64,000 bases of DNA, taken from assembly GCA_016716405.1 (NCBI GenBank), contig JADJWK010000004.1, positions 124,001-188,000 of the forward strand, in the 5' to 3' direction. This DNA is from Candidatus Melainabacteria bacterium. Lineage in GTDB: Bacteria; Cyanobacteriota; Vampirovibrionia; Obscuribacterales; Obscuribacteraceae. How positions within the stretch are numbered: the stretch's first letter is position 1; every line of letters begins with the position of its first letter. Position numbers and translations under genes: made by a program. This document shows positions 42,560 to 51,497 of this stretch, in pieces. The notes beneath the pieces were generated by a model. It did not search any database, was not told the origin of the DNA, and saw only the letters and a list, made by a program, of their open reading frames with translations.

Positions 42560-43900
42560 ATGAGCGACAAAACCGAACGCAAACGGATCGAGATTCCCGA
42601 GATCGTCAGAGTCGAAGGGCACGCTGCGGTCAATGTGGATATCGAGGGCGGCAGGGTGAAAAAGGTAGAGCTCGATGTCTTCGAAGGCACCAGATTCTTC
42701 GAGCGCTTGCTTGCCGGTCACAGCATGAGAGAGATCCCTCATATCTCTTCGCGAGTCTGCGCCATCTGTTCCACCGGTCATGTGATAGCAGCCATAAGAG
42801 CCGTGGAGCGCATCTGCGGTTTCACCGCCGGTAATGTCACATCCCTCTTTCGGGAGCTCATGCACCTGGGCATGATCATCGAGTCCAACGCCACTCATCT
42901 CTATGCCCTGGCGCTTCCGGATTTTCTGGGCTTCCAGGACGTGTACCAGTTTGCCACCGAGCACCAGAAAGAATTCGGCACCTGGACGAATCTGCGCAAT
43001 CTGGGAGCGAGGATCCAGACCGTCGTCGGCGGCCGCCCCTTCCATCCGGTCAACCTTCAGGTCGGCGGCTTCTCCAGCTATCCCCGACCGCAGTCGCTTC
43101 TCGAGATCAAAGAGCTCCTCGCCGCCCACAGGCAGGAAGCCATCGACACTGCCCAGCTTCTAATGACCCTGGAGCCGCCGGTGAGACGCACCAGCGAGCC
43201 GGTATTCTTGAGCCTGGTTCCCGAAGGCGATCATTACGGCTATTTCGGCGACCATGTCGTGAGCAGCGAAGGTCTCAGCGCCGGCATCGACGAATACACA
43301 GACTATCTCAAGGAGGAGCCGGTGCCTCATTCCCATGCCAAGCGCTCTTCAGCGGCGGGCAAGCCCTTCATGGTGGGCTCCCTGGCCAGGCTTCACTTCT
43401 TCCATGACAGGTTGACCAGGGAAGCAGCTCTGCTCTACGGCAGCTCCGCCATGAAACGTGGCGACGACAACACCATCTGGAACAACCTCAGCCAGGCCAT
43501 CGAGGTGGTGGAGGCTTTCGACCGGGCAACGGCGATCGTCGATAGCCTGATGGAATGCCGTGCCGAATGGCAGGGCGCCGCCAGCCTCAGCAAGGTCGAG
43601 CCGGTCGCCGGGCGTGCCGCAGGAGCGGTGGAATGCCCCCGGGGGACGCTCTATCATGACTACACCCTGGACGAAGAAGGCAAGGTGGCGAAAGCGAACA
43701 TGATCACACCTTCGGCGCAAAACACATACAGAATCGAGCGAGACATCCAGGAAGTGGTCAGCCAGGCGCTCGAGAAAGAGGAGATGGGAGACGAAGAACT
43801 CTCCCGAAACCTCGAGACCCTGGTGAGAGCCTACGATCCCTGCAACACCTGCGCCACGCATATGGTCAAGGTTCGCCGCGTCAATCAGTCTCACGGCTGA
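42560..43900 (+). CDS. hyhL: Group 3b [NiFe]-hydrogenase alpha (large, catalytic) subunit
   Basis: 446 residues. The L1 motif SRVCAICSTGH (Cys67, Cys70) and the L2 motif DPCNTCATH (Cys428, Cys431) supply the four Ni-Fe ligands. After His434 a 12-residue tail (MVKVRRVNQSHG) remains, the usual cleavage point of the maturation protease encoded at 39223. The internal segment RVEGHAAVNVDIEGGRVKK is typical of 3b/3d enzymes. Known: reversible H2 oxidation or evolution coupled to NAD(P)(H), and in some members sulfur reduction. Confidence 0.94.
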   Translation: MSDKTERKRIEIPEIVRVEGHAAVNVDIEGGRVKKVELDVFEGTRFFERLLAGHSMREIPHISSRVCAICSTGHVIAAIRAVERICGFTAGNVTSLFRELMHLGMIIESNATHLYALALPDFLGFQDVYQFATEHQKEFGTWTNLRNLGARIQTVVGGRPFHPVNLQVGGFSSYPRPQSLLEIKELLAAHRQEAIDTAQLLMTLEPPVRRTSEPVFLSLVPEGDHYGYFGDHVVSSEGLSAGIDEYTDYLKEEPVPHSHAKRSSAAGKPFMVGSLARLHFFHDRLTREAALLYGSSAMKRGDDNTIWNNLSQAIEVVEAFDRATAIVDSLMECRAEWQGAASLSKVEPVAGRAAGAVECPRGTLYHDYTLDEEGKVAKANMITPSAQNTYRIERDIQEVVSQALEKEEMGDEELSRNLETLVRAYDPCNTCATHMVKVRRVNQSHG

Positions 43901-43970
43901 TTCTAAAGGTGGTTGAATAAGAGACCCTATTGATTCACACTTTAAGAAGCAGAGTCCGAATGAGGAAGCT

Positions 43971-44477
43971 ATGAAAGTCATTTTAGCTCTTGATAAGTCC
44001 GAGTTCTCCGATACAGCCCTGGAAGCCGTGGCCGGCAGGAGCTGGCCCCCGGGAAGCGAGATCACTATCGTCCACGTGGTGGATCTCGATATCGAGATCC
44101 ATGACGGCAAAGAGACCGAGGACCTGATCAATCTCAGCCCTTACAAGAAAGGGATAGTCGACATGTCGAAAGAATTCATCGACGCCCGGGTAGCCGAGCT
44201 GGCTGAAAGGCTCCCCGGGTGCAAAGTGAAAGGAACGGTCCTTCAGGGACGACCGGCCGACGCTATTATTTTCGTGGTCGACCGGGACAGACCGGATCTG
44301 GTTGTCCTGGGCTCCCATGGGCGGACCGGGCTGCCGCGCCTGATCCTGGGCAGCGTCGCCGAAGCCGTTCTTCATCAGGCGACCTGCTCGGTGGAGATCG
44401 TCAAGCATCACAAGACCGGAAGCAAAGACGACCGCGAAGAGAAAGAGTCGGCGCAGGGCTATGTTTTCCGTGGCTGA
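43971..44477 (+). CDS. Universal stress protein (UspA family)
   Basis: 168 residues. Starts VILALDKSEFSDTALEAV and contains the ATP-type loop GSHGRTGLPRLILGSVAEAV (G-2x-G-9x-G-S), so ATP binding is likely. A Lys/Glu-rich C-terminal extension of ~20 residues follows. Strong GAGGAAG ribosome site five bases before the ATG. It lies 70 bp after the hydrogenase and 19 bp before the PEP synthase, so it heads or joins that transcription unit. Confidence 0.92.
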   Translation: MKVILALDKSEFSDTALEAVAGRSWPPGSEITIVHVVDLDIEIHDGKETEDLINLSPYKKGIVDMSKEFIDARVAELAERLPGCKVKGTVLQGRPADAIIFVVDRDRPDLVVLGSHGRTGLPRLILGSVAEAVLHQATCSVEIVKHHKTGSKDDREEKESAQGYVFRG

Positions 44478-44496
44478 AGCCGAGAGGAGTGGGCTA

Positions 44497-46908
44497 ATGG
44501 CAACATATATCAAAGGCTTCGATGAGATCTCCCTGGCGGATGTGCCCCTGGTGGGCGGTAAAAACGCCTCCCTGGGCGAGCTCGTCAAAAGCGTCTCTAT
44601 TCATGGCATTCAAGTGCCGCACGGATTCTGCGTCACCGCCGCGGCTTACCGGCTTCTTATCGAAGAGAGCAAGATCAAAGACGAGATCGAGCAGCTTCTC
44701 TCCGGCGTGGACAAAGGCGACCTGGACGATCTCTCGAGCCGAGCCCGGGCCTGCCGGACCCTGATCAAGAAAGCCGGAATACCCGCTGGCGTGGCGGAGG
44801 AGATCAGACAGGCATACCGCAATCTCAATCAATATTGGGACAGAGGGGAGCACGGACACGAAGTCGATGTGGCGGTGCGCTCCAGCGCCACCGCCGAAGA
44901 CCTGCCTGATGCCTCCTTTGCCGGGCAGCAGGAGACCTTTCTCAATATCAGGGGCGAAGACGCTCTGCTGGAGGCATGTCTCAACTGCTTCGCCTCTCTC
45001 TTCACCGATCGCGCCGTCTCCTACAGGATTGACAGAGGCTTCGATCATATGGCAGTCAGCCTCTCGATAGGCGTGCAGAAAATGGTGCGCTCGGACCTGA
45101 GCTCGTCGGGAGTGATCTTCACACTCGACACCGAGAGCGGCTTCCGGGACGTAGTCCTGGTTACCTCCACCTACGGTCTCGGCGAGAATATCGTCGCCGG
45201 CCGGGTCGATCCCGATGAATTCCTGGTATTCAAGACGACCCTCCAGAAAGGATTCGATCCGATTCTCAGGCGCCGGGTCGGCGCCAAGCAGTACCGGATG
45301 ATCTATTCCGGTCACGGTACCAGAACTACCCGCAATATCGAGGTGCGTCCGGAGGATCGCGAGCGTTTCAGCATAAGCGATGCTGAAGTTCTCAAGCTGG
45401 CTCACTGGGCCTGCACCATCGAGCACCACTACAGCGAGCTCTACGGCAGACCGACCGCCATGGACATCGAATGGGCCAAAGACGGCAATGACGGACATCT
45501 CTATATCGTCCAGGCCCGCCCCGAGACGATTCACAGCCCGAAAGAGACCACCGTGCTCGAGGCTTTCAGGCTTGAGACCCGCTCCGAAGTGCTGGTCACC
45601 GGGCGCTCAATAGGCGAGCGCATCGGCGCCGGCCCTGTCAGGACCATCGGCGACGCCTCCGAGCTCGGTCTTTTCAAAGACGGCGAGGTCCTGGTAGCGG
45701 ATATGACCGACCCGGACTGGGAGCCAATTATGAAGCGCGCTTCGGCAATTGTCACCAATCGCGGTGGCAGAACCTGCCATGCAGCCATCGTCAGCCGCGA
45801 GCTCAAGATACCCTGCGTAGTGGGCTGTCACAACGCCACAGGAGTTCTCAGGGACGGCGACATGGTCACCGTATCCTGTGCCGAAGGGGAAACCGGAAAT
45901 GTCTATAAAGGCAGGCTGTCCTTTACCCGCAACGAGATCGATCTGAAGCAGCTTCCCGAGACCCGCACCGAGATCATGGTCAATGTCGGCAATCCGGACC
46001 AGGCTCTGGCCCTGGCTCAGCTGCCGGTCAAAGGAGTCGGTCTGGCCCGGGAAGAATTCATTATCGCCAATGAGGTCGGAATCCACCCCCTGGCCCTCAC
46101 CCGCTTCGACGAGCTCCAGGACGTCACGGCAAGAAGCCGTATCGAGGAGATCACGAGACTCTGGCCGAGCAAAGAGGACTATTTCGTCGACAAGCTGGCC
46201 GAGGGCATAGGCACGATCGCGGCGGCCTTCTACCCTCGCCCGGTGATCGTCAGGCTCTCGGACTTCAAGACGAACGAATATGCCAACCTCCTGGGTGGTG
46301 CCCAGTTCGAGCCCGCCGAGGACAACCCCATGATCGGCTTCCGGGGCGCCTCTCGATATTACGATCAGCGTTACCGGGACGGCTTCGCCCTGGAGTGCAG
46401 GGCGCTTCTGAAAGTGCGAAAGAAGATGGGCCTGGTCAATGTCAAAGTGATGGTGCCATTCTGCCGCACACCGGAGGAAGGCAAACTGGTCATCGACGAA
46501 ATGGCTCGTAACGGTCTCAAGAAAGGCGAAGACGATCTGGAGGTCTACGCCATGTGCGAGCTGCCGAGCAATGTCCTTCTGATGGGCGAGTTCGCCAATA
46601 TTTTCGACGGCTTCTCCATCGGCAGCAACGACCTCACCCAGCTGATCCTGGGAGTCGACCGAGACTCCGAGGTGATGGCCAATCTTTTCGACGAGCGTCA
46701 GGGGGCGGTAAAAAAGGCGATAGCCATGGCGGTTGACGAGGCCCGGGCACACGGGCGCAAAATCGGACTTTGCGGTCAGGCCCCCAGCGACTATCCGGAG
46801 TTCGTCCGTTTTCTCATCGAGCTCGGGATAGACAGTATCTCCCTCAACGAAGACGCAGTGATCAAGACCATTTTATTGATAGCCGCAAAGGAGGTCGCCA
46901 AGAGATGA
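44497..46908 (+). CDS. ppsA: Phosphoenolpyruvate synthase (pyruvate, water dikinase)
   Basis: 803 residues from the ATG at 44497 (AGGAG upstream; the frame runs back to 44461 without support). N-terminal ATP-grasp region GGKNASLGELV and RSSATAEDLPDASFAGQQE, swivelling domain with phospho-His428 in GGRTCHAAIVSR, and C-terminal PEP/pyruvate barrel with GSNDLTQLILGVDRDS and GLCGQAPSDYPEF. The domain set is that of PpsA rather than PPDK. It makes PEP from pyruvate and ATP. Its stop overlaps the next USP start (ATGA). Confidence 0.95.
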   Translation: MATYIKGFDEISLADVPLVGGKNASLGELVKSVSIHGIQVPHGFCVTAAAYRLLIEESKIKDEIEQLLSGVDKGDLDDLSSRARACRTLIKKAGIPAGVAEEIRQAYRNLNQYWDRGEHGHEVDVAVRSSATAEDLPDASFAGQQETFLNIRGEDALLEACLNCFASLFTDRAVSYRIDRGFDHMAVSLSIGVQKMVRSDLSSSGVIFTLDTESGFRDVVLVTSTYGLGENIVAGRVDPDEFLVFKTTLQKGFDPILRRRVGAKQYRMIYSGHGTRTTRNIEVRPEDRERFSISDAEVLKLAHWACTIEHHYSELYGRPTAMDIEWAKDGNDGHLYIVQARPETIHSPKETTVLEAFRLETRSEVLVTGRSIGERIGAGPVRTIGDASELGLFKDGEVLVADMTDPDWEPIMKRASAIVTNRGGRTCHAAIVSRELKIPCVVGCHNATGVLRDGDMVTVSCAEGETGNVYKGRLSFTRNEIDLKQLPETRTEIMVNVGNPDQALALAQLPVKGVGLAREEFIIANEVGIHPLALTRFDELQDVTARSRIEEITRLWPSKEDYFVDKLAEGIGTIAAAFYPRPVIVRLSDFKTNEYANLLGGAQFEPAEDNPMIGFRGASRYYDQRYRDGFALECRALLKVRKKMGLVNVKVMVPFCRTPEEGKLVIDEMARNGLKKGEDDLEVYAMCELPSNVLLMGEFANIFDGFSIGSNDLTQLILGVDRDSEVMANLFDERQGAVKKAIAMAVDEARAHGRKIGLCGQAPSDYPEFVRFLIELGIDSISLNEDAVIKTILLIAAKEVAKR

Positions 46909-47396
46909 AAGTCCTCATCGCTCTGCAAGATTCCGACTGTCTCGATGCCATAAGCGGCTTCGTGCTCAAATATCCCTGGCCTCCGGACACGACCTTCAAG
47001 ATCATGCATGTTGTCCAGCCGGTTCTGGTAAACAGCTATATGTCCCTGGTGCCCTCGGCCCTTACCGAGCCGATTACCGAGGAGCGCTGGCGCGCCGGCA
47101 AGAAGCTGGTTCGAGACTTCGCTCTGAAGCTCAAGGACGCCTGGCACACTCCCAATATCGAGGAATGTGTCGAAGAGGGAGACACCAGACTGGAGCTCGA
47201 AGATCAGATCGCCAAGTGGGAGCCGGACACGCTGGTGCTGGGCTCCCACAGCAAGCACGGACTGGAGGCTCTGGGGAGCGTCTCGAGAGGCGTGGTGAGC
47301 GCCGCTCCCTGCTCGGTCCTGATCGTGCCGCTCTGCGCGGAGCGCGAGAAAGAAGCCCACGACAGAAAGCGCAAAAAGCTGCATATCATCGTCTGA
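46905..47396 (+). CDS. Universal stress protein
   Basis: 163 residues from the ATG at 46905, overlapping the ppsA stop. UspA fold with VLIALQDSDCLDAI at the start and GSHSKHGLEALGSVSRGVV near the end; the second Gly of the nucleotide loop is Ser, so ATP binding is less certain than in its neighbours. The C-terminus is very basic (EKEAHDRKRKKLHIIV). Transcribed with ppsA. Confidence 0.88.
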   Translation: MKVLIALQDSDCLDAISGFVLKYPWPPDTTFKIMHVVQPVLVNSYMSLVPSALTEPITEERWRAGKKLVRDFALKLKDAWHTPNIEECVEEGDTRLELEDQIAKWEPDTLVLGSHSKHGLEALGSVSRGVVSAAPCSVLIVPLCAEREKEAHDRKRKKLHIIV

Positions 47397-47422
47397 GGCT
47401 GTGTGTGAGGCTGGGTCTGAGA

Positions 47423-47854
47423 CTAAACCCTGACTATCTCGACGGTACAGGGAGAATAAAGAGCAGCTGTGCGTGAGACATTGCCCAGGGCCGCCCTTGT
47501 CTCCCCGGCGCTACCACCCCGGGCACCTAAGATCAGGCGCTCCGGCTCCCACTCCACGGCGGAGTCGATGATCTGATCGATGGGGCGACCTTCCCTGATC
47601 TCGAAGTGGACATTAGAGCCTGCAACACTTTCCAGCTCTTCCCGGCTGCGGGATAGGAACTGCCTGGCTGCCTCGAGCCTGTGCTTCTGGATCTCGCTCA
47701 AAACTTGAGCGTGCCTCGTCTCGTCGGTGACATTGAGAGGCTCGACAACGGTAAGGAGCTTGAACTGGCAACCCTCTGGCCAGTGGCGCTGGCTCATCTT
47801 GGTGACGACCTGCCGGCTGTAATCCGACTCATCCAGAGCGATCATGACTTTCAT
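47423..47854 (-). CDS. Universal stress protein, downstream of the response regulator
   Basis: 143 residues. VMIALDESDYSRQVV at the start and GARGGSAGETRAALGNVSRTA in place of the normal G-2x-G loop. AAGGAG lies eight bases before the ATG. It begins 18 bp after the stop of the response regulator and is probably in the same operon, which links USPs directly to this two-component system. Confidence 0.88.
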   Translation of the reverse strand: MKVMIALDESDYSRQVVTKMSQRHWPEGCQFKLLTVVEPLNVTDETRHAQVLSEIQKHRLEAARQFLSRSREELESVAGSNVHFEIREGRPIDQIIDSAVEWEPERLILGARGGSAGETRAALGNVSRTAALYSPCTVEIVRV

Positions 47855-47872
47855 AGCGGAACTCCTTATAAA

Positions 47873-48574
47873 TTAGACCAGGCCCCGGCGCATCGCCTGC
47901 ACCGCAGCCTGGGTCCGGTCGTCCACGGCGAGCTTGTTGAGAATATTGCGCACATGGGTTTTGGCGGTGGCCAGGGAAATAATCAGCTTGTCGGCAATCT
48001 GCTGGTTGGACATACCGTCCACCACGCAGGCCAGAACCTCGAGCTCCCGGGGAGATAGAGGATCGGGAAGAGGCGCCATATCTGCGGCAGACAGGGACGA
48101 GGCCTGGGTAGACTCGTGATCCGCTCGCGCCGGGGTGCCCGAATAGAATCTCATCACCCGGGAGGCGATGGCGGAGTCCAGCCAGATGTCTCCGGCGTTG
48201 ACGCTACGAATGGCCGTGAAGAGACGCTCGGGATCGACATCCTTGAGACAATAGCCGCATGCGCCTGAAGAGAGCGATGCAAAGATGTCACGGTCATTGT
48301 CATGGGAAGTGAGCATGATCGTGTTAATTTCTTTGTAACGATCACGTATCACCTGCACTGCCTGGATGCCATCCATCTCCGGCATGCCGACATCCATGAG
48401 GATTACATCCGGACGAAACTCGCCGGCCTTTTCGATAGCTTCTCTGCCATTCTCGGCCTCGGCCACTACCTTGATATCTTCGGTGCGCTCCAGGACGGCT
48501 TTCAAACCAATCCGGGTAAGCTTGTGGTCTTCCACGATCATGGTCCTGATGATCGGGAGTTCTCTGTCTGGCAT
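47873..48574 (-). CDS. NarL/FixJ-type response regulator
   Basis: 233 residues from the ATG at 48574 (AGGAA seven bases upstream; the longer frame to 48940 runs antisense through the kinase gene). Receiver domain with phosphoacceptor Asp61 in ILMDVGMPEMDG and acidic VEDH near the N-terminus; a ~30-residue linker; LuxR-type HTH with LSPRELEVLACVVDGMSNQQIA and ATAKTHVRNILNKL. Divergent from the globin-coupled kinase gene (45 bp between starts), its obvious partner. Presumed activator or repressor of the surrounding island. Confidence 0.93.
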   Translation of the reverse strand: MPDRELPIIRTMIVEDHKLTRIGLKAVLERTEDIKVVAEAENGREAIEKAGEFRPDVILMDVGMPEMDGIQAVQVIRDRYKEINTIMLTSHDNDRDIFASLSSGACGYCLKDVDPERLFTAIRSVNAGDIWLDSAIASRVMRFYSGTPARADHESTQASSLSAADMAPLPDPLSPRELEVLACVVDGMSNQQIADKLIISLATAKTHVRNILNKLAVDDRTQAAVQAMRRGLV

Positions 48575-48619
48575 GATCAGTTCCTGTTGGAGTCGAGCCC
48601 TTATTATATAATCCTCGAA

Positions 48620-50221
48620 ATGAGATCCAAGCAAGCCGAGCCCAATTCGAGCGATATTTCCGACGAGCAGATTGCCGGTCGCAAGCAATGGCTGCTCATC
48701 GACGAAGAGACGGAGAGGCGGGTCATGGCTCTCGACCCGATCCTCGAAAAGAATGTCGAAAAGCTCATGGACACTATGTATGAGCATTTCAATGCCTTCG
48801 AGCACAGCCGCGCCTTTTTTCCGACCCCCGAGATCATGGCCAGAGCCAAAAAAGCGCAGACGAATTATTTTCTCCGGCTCAGCAAGGGCGACTATGACCG
48901 TGAATATGTCAACGATCGACTGAGGATCGGACGCACCCATTACCGGACCGGTCTCGACACCAGGTGGTATATGGGCGCTTATTGCCTGGTGCTAAGTGAA
49001 TTGAGCGAGCGAATCGGCGAAGTCTATCGCGACGATCCTGAAGAAGCCGGCCGGTATCTGACGGCGCTGCGCCGGATAATGTTTTTCGATATGGGTCTGG
49101 CCATCGATACTTATAACGAGGAGAAAGAGCGGGCGATCAGAGAGAGCCGGGACGCCATCAGAGAACTCGAGACCGAATCGCGAGTCACCAGGACGATTCT
49201 CGAGAATGCGCCCCTGGGTATCGTCCGGATGACATGCGATCTGATTGTCGTCGAGTGCAACCAGGAATTCGCCGAGCTGGCAGGCTCGACCTCGCCGGAT
49301 GCCCTGAAAGGCATCAAACTCTTCGATATCGCCCCCAACCTCAATCAATCCATATTCGAGCGGGTCATGGAGGACAGTGCGCCCTATCAAGCCACCGGGG
49401 AGCTGTGCTATCTCGGCAGCCCACCCGAAATCCGCTTCTTCGACTGGGCGGTCTGGCCCACTCAGGATTCGGAAGGGGCAATTACCGGATTGCTTGCCAT
49501 CTTCTCCAATGTCAGTGACATGATCAAACTCCTCCAGCAGCGCGAGGACTTCGTGGCCACCCTCACCCATGACCTGAAGACTCCGATCCTGGCGGCGAAC
49601 CGCGCCCTGAAACTGCTGCGTGACGGTGATTTCGGAGCCATTCAAGAATCCCAGAAAGAGCTCATCGAGACGATCTTGCAGAGCAACGATGCCATGTACC
49701 AGATGGTTCTCACTCTCCTGGACGTTTATAAATACGACAGCGGCGACAAAAAACTCCAGCTCGCCCCCACCGACCTGGTGGACAAGCTCAGGCGAATGCT
49801 CAACGAGCTGACACCGCTGGCGGAGGCAAGGCGTATCAAGCTGATTCTCACCGCTCCGAAAAATAGCAAGCTGGTGATCTGCGACTGGGACGAACTGCGC
49901 CGGGTAATCCAGAACCTCGTGGACAATTCTCTGAAATTCACCTCGGCCGGAGGCAAAATCGAGATTCTCATCGAGCAGAACCCCGACACCACCATGGTCT
50001 CGGTAATCGACAACGGCAAGGGGATAAGCGATGAGGACAAGCCCAAGCTCTTCCAGCGTTTCTGGCAGGCTTCCTCAGGTGGGCGCTATTACGCCAGCAC
50101 CGGTCTCGGTCTTTATCTCTGCCACAAAATTATCGAGTCCCATGACGGTGCCATCGTCTGCGAAAGCAGGCTCGGCAAGGGGAGCAAATTCTTCTTTTCC
50201 ATCCCCAACTGCAAGCTATAA
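48620..50221 (+). CDS. Globin-coupled (protoglobin-PAS) sensor histidine kinase
   Basis: 533 residues from the ATG at 48620. Residues ~30-170 form a protoglobin-type globin: the block RLRIGRTHYRTGLDTRWYMG carries the likely proximal His107, with the R-IG--H---GL---WY pattern of HemAT-like sensors. A short coiled coil and a PAS domain (~195-300, ENAPLGIVRMTCDLIVVECN) follow, then HisKA with His317 in TLTHDLKTPIL and HATPase_c with NLVDNSLKFT, VIDNGKGIS and STGLGLYLCHKI. No membrane segment: a cytoplasmic heme gas sensor. Known ligands for this fold are O2, NO and CO. Seven bases separate it from a diheme cytochrome gene. Confidence 0.9.
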   Translation: MRSKQAEPNSSDISDEQIAGRKQWLLIDEETERRVMALDPILEKNVEKLMDTMYEHFNAFEHSRAFFPTPEIMARAKKAQTNYFLRLSKGDYDREYVNDRLRIGRTHYRTGLDTRWYMGAYCLVLSELSERIGEVYRDDPEEAGRYLTALRRIMFFDMGLAIDTYNEEKERAIRESRDAIRELETESRVTRTILENAPLGIVRMTCDLIVVECNQEFAELAGSTSPDALKGIKLFDIAPNLNQSIFERVMEDSAPYQATGELCYLGSPPEIRFFDWAVWPTQDSEGAITGLLAIFSNVSDMIKLLQQREDFVATLTHDLKTPILAANRALKLLRDGDFGAIQESQKELIETILQSNDAMYQMVLTLLDVYKYDSGDKKLQLAPTDLVDKLRRMLNELTPLAEARRIKLILTAPKNSKLVICDWDELRRVIQNLVDNSLKFTSAGGKIEILIEQNPDTTMVSVIDNGKGISDEDKPKLFQRFWQASSGGRYYASTGLGLYLCHKIIESHDGAIVCESRLGKGSKFFFSIPNCKL

Positions 50222-50228
50222 TTGGCCC

Positions 50229-50951
50229 ATGAAAAAAAAGCTTTCTCTTTTAGCTGCGATGCTCATCGCCACAGGCGCCCCTCTCCTCTCGGACTGCCCG
50301 GCCCCGGCCAGGACGACCGATAAGAAAGCCCGCAAATTGCTCGAGAAGCAGGGCTGCCTGCACTGTCATTTCGTCTCCGGGGACGGAGGATTCATCGGCC
50401 CCCCCCTGAACGGTATCGGCAAGCACCGCTCCCGGGAGTTCATCGAGGCCCTGCTCACCGGATCCATACCTGAGCCTGACCTGCCGCCCCTGCCTTATCC
50501 CGATCCCAAAAAGCTGATGGACCATATGAAGCTGAGCCATTCGGACGCAGCCACCATAGCTACTTATCTGATATCCCTGCCGGAGCTGAAAACGCCTATC
50601 AAGGTAGCCGGACACAAAGGGGAGGCAGAAAGCCTTCCGGAGGGCTTCTCTTTCAAGCCAGCCGCGCCCACCGAGTCGAGCAACGCCGGTCTCAAGGCTT
50701 ACCGAGATTCGGGCTGCGCAGCCTGCCATTCGATAGGAAGCCGGGGCGGACGCCTGGGACCGAATCTCGACGGCGTGGGCGCCTACCGCAGCCGCGCCTA
50801 TATCGAGAACCGCATCAAAAATGGTGCCATAGTGATGTTCGGAGCCGATCAGTATCATCCCAGCTCCTACACCATGCCCCCCCTCAATCTGCCGGATGAG
50901 ACAATCAGCCAGATAACGGACTTTCTTCTCACTCTGCCGGAGAAGAAATAG
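50229..50951 (+). CDS. Diheme c-type cytochrome
   Basis: 240 residues, signal peptide MKKKLSLLAAMLIATGAPLL, two class I heme domains with CLHCH and CAACH. Each is followed by a GPPLNGIGKHRSREFIE / GPNLDGVGAYRSRAYIE block and a Met-containing segment (KLMDHMKLS; YTMPPLNLP) for the sixth ligand. Probably arose by domain duplication and is homologous to the cytochromes at 38756 and 62198. Co-transcribed with the globin kinase (7-bp gap), an unusual pairing. Confidence 0.9.
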   Translation: MKKKLSLLAAMLIATGAPLLSDCPAPARTTDKKARKLLEKQGCLHCHFVSGDGGFIGPPLNGIGKHRSREFIEALLTGSIPEPDLPPLPYPDPKKLMDHMKLSHSDAATIATYLISLPELKTPIKVAGHKGEAESLPEGFSFKPAAPTESSNAGLKAYRDSGCAACHSIGSRGGRLGPNLDGVGAYRSRAYIENRIKNGAIVMFGADQYHPSSYTMPPLNLPDETISQITDFLLTLPEKK

Positions 50952-50953
50952 AT

Positions 50954-51388
50954 TCAGGTCTTGTTGAGAGCCTGGAGCAGGAAGTCGAAGATGACCGGCG
51001 CCATCTCGCCGCATCCGTCCCGAGTCGGCGTCTGGCAGAGCTGCCGCCGCTCTGCTTTGTATCGGTCGATCTCATCGGCGATCTGGCTGGTGATGCTCTC
51101 GGCCATAGTCATAGATTCCCGACCGTGACTATCCTCCAGGCTCTGCTCGGCGAGACGTCGGGCCGCCACGAGGGCCGAGCAGCCCCCGGCATGGCCGGAC
51201 CCCCTTTCGAGATCTTCGATGAAGCTGTCCAGACAGCCTTCGGTCACCAGCCCCGAATCATAGGCGGCGCCTATCAATGCCCGGGCGCAACCAGCCGACT
51301 CGCCGTTGAGATGATTGTATACGTACAATCTTGCTAGGGGAAACTTCAGATCCACTGGATGCCGGGTTTGAGAGAAATACAGACACAA
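50954..51388 (-). CDS. Hypothetical protein
   Basis: 144 residues reading from a TTG at 51388 (AGGAT four bases upstream); a GTG at 51355 is an alternative. Helical, with scattered Cys (GCARAL, GCLDSF, GGCSALV, CQTPTRDGCGEM) and no signal peptide or membrane helix. Not recognised. It converges on the diheme cytochrome with two bases between the stops and is divergent from hypF. Coding nature is supported by neat packing only. Confidence 0.5.
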   Translation of the reverse strand: MCLYFSQTRHPVDLKFPLARLYVYNHLNGESAGCARALIGAAYDSGLVTEGCLDSFIEDLERGSGHAGGCSALVAARRLAEQSLEDSHGRESMTMAESITSQIADEIDRYKAERRQLCQTPTRDGCGEMAPVIFDFLLQALNKT

Positions 51389-51497
51389 CGATCCTAGAGC
51401 CGGAAGGATGACCCCGCATCGACCCCGGGACCGATTTATCCTTAAATCCCTAAATCCCTGATCTCCGCCAGCGCTAACCTACTACAATCAAGACATA

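Noticed and set aside
43925..43944. FNR box before the USP gene (TTGAT word)
   Set aside because: The second half-site ATCAA is missing at the required four-base spacing.
43349..45534. Long minus-strand ORFs (260 and 346 aa) opposite hydrogenase, USP and ppsA genes
   Set aside because: Antisense to conserved coding sequence in a GC-rich genome; no independent support.
48302..48619. N-terminal extension of the globin-coupled kinase
   Set aside because: It runs antisense through the response-regulator gene and adds no domain; the globin begins shortly after the ATG at 48620.
48575..48940. N-terminal extension of the response regulator
   Set aside because: Runs antisense through the kinase gene; the receiver domain begins at the ATG at 48574, which has AGGAA upstream.
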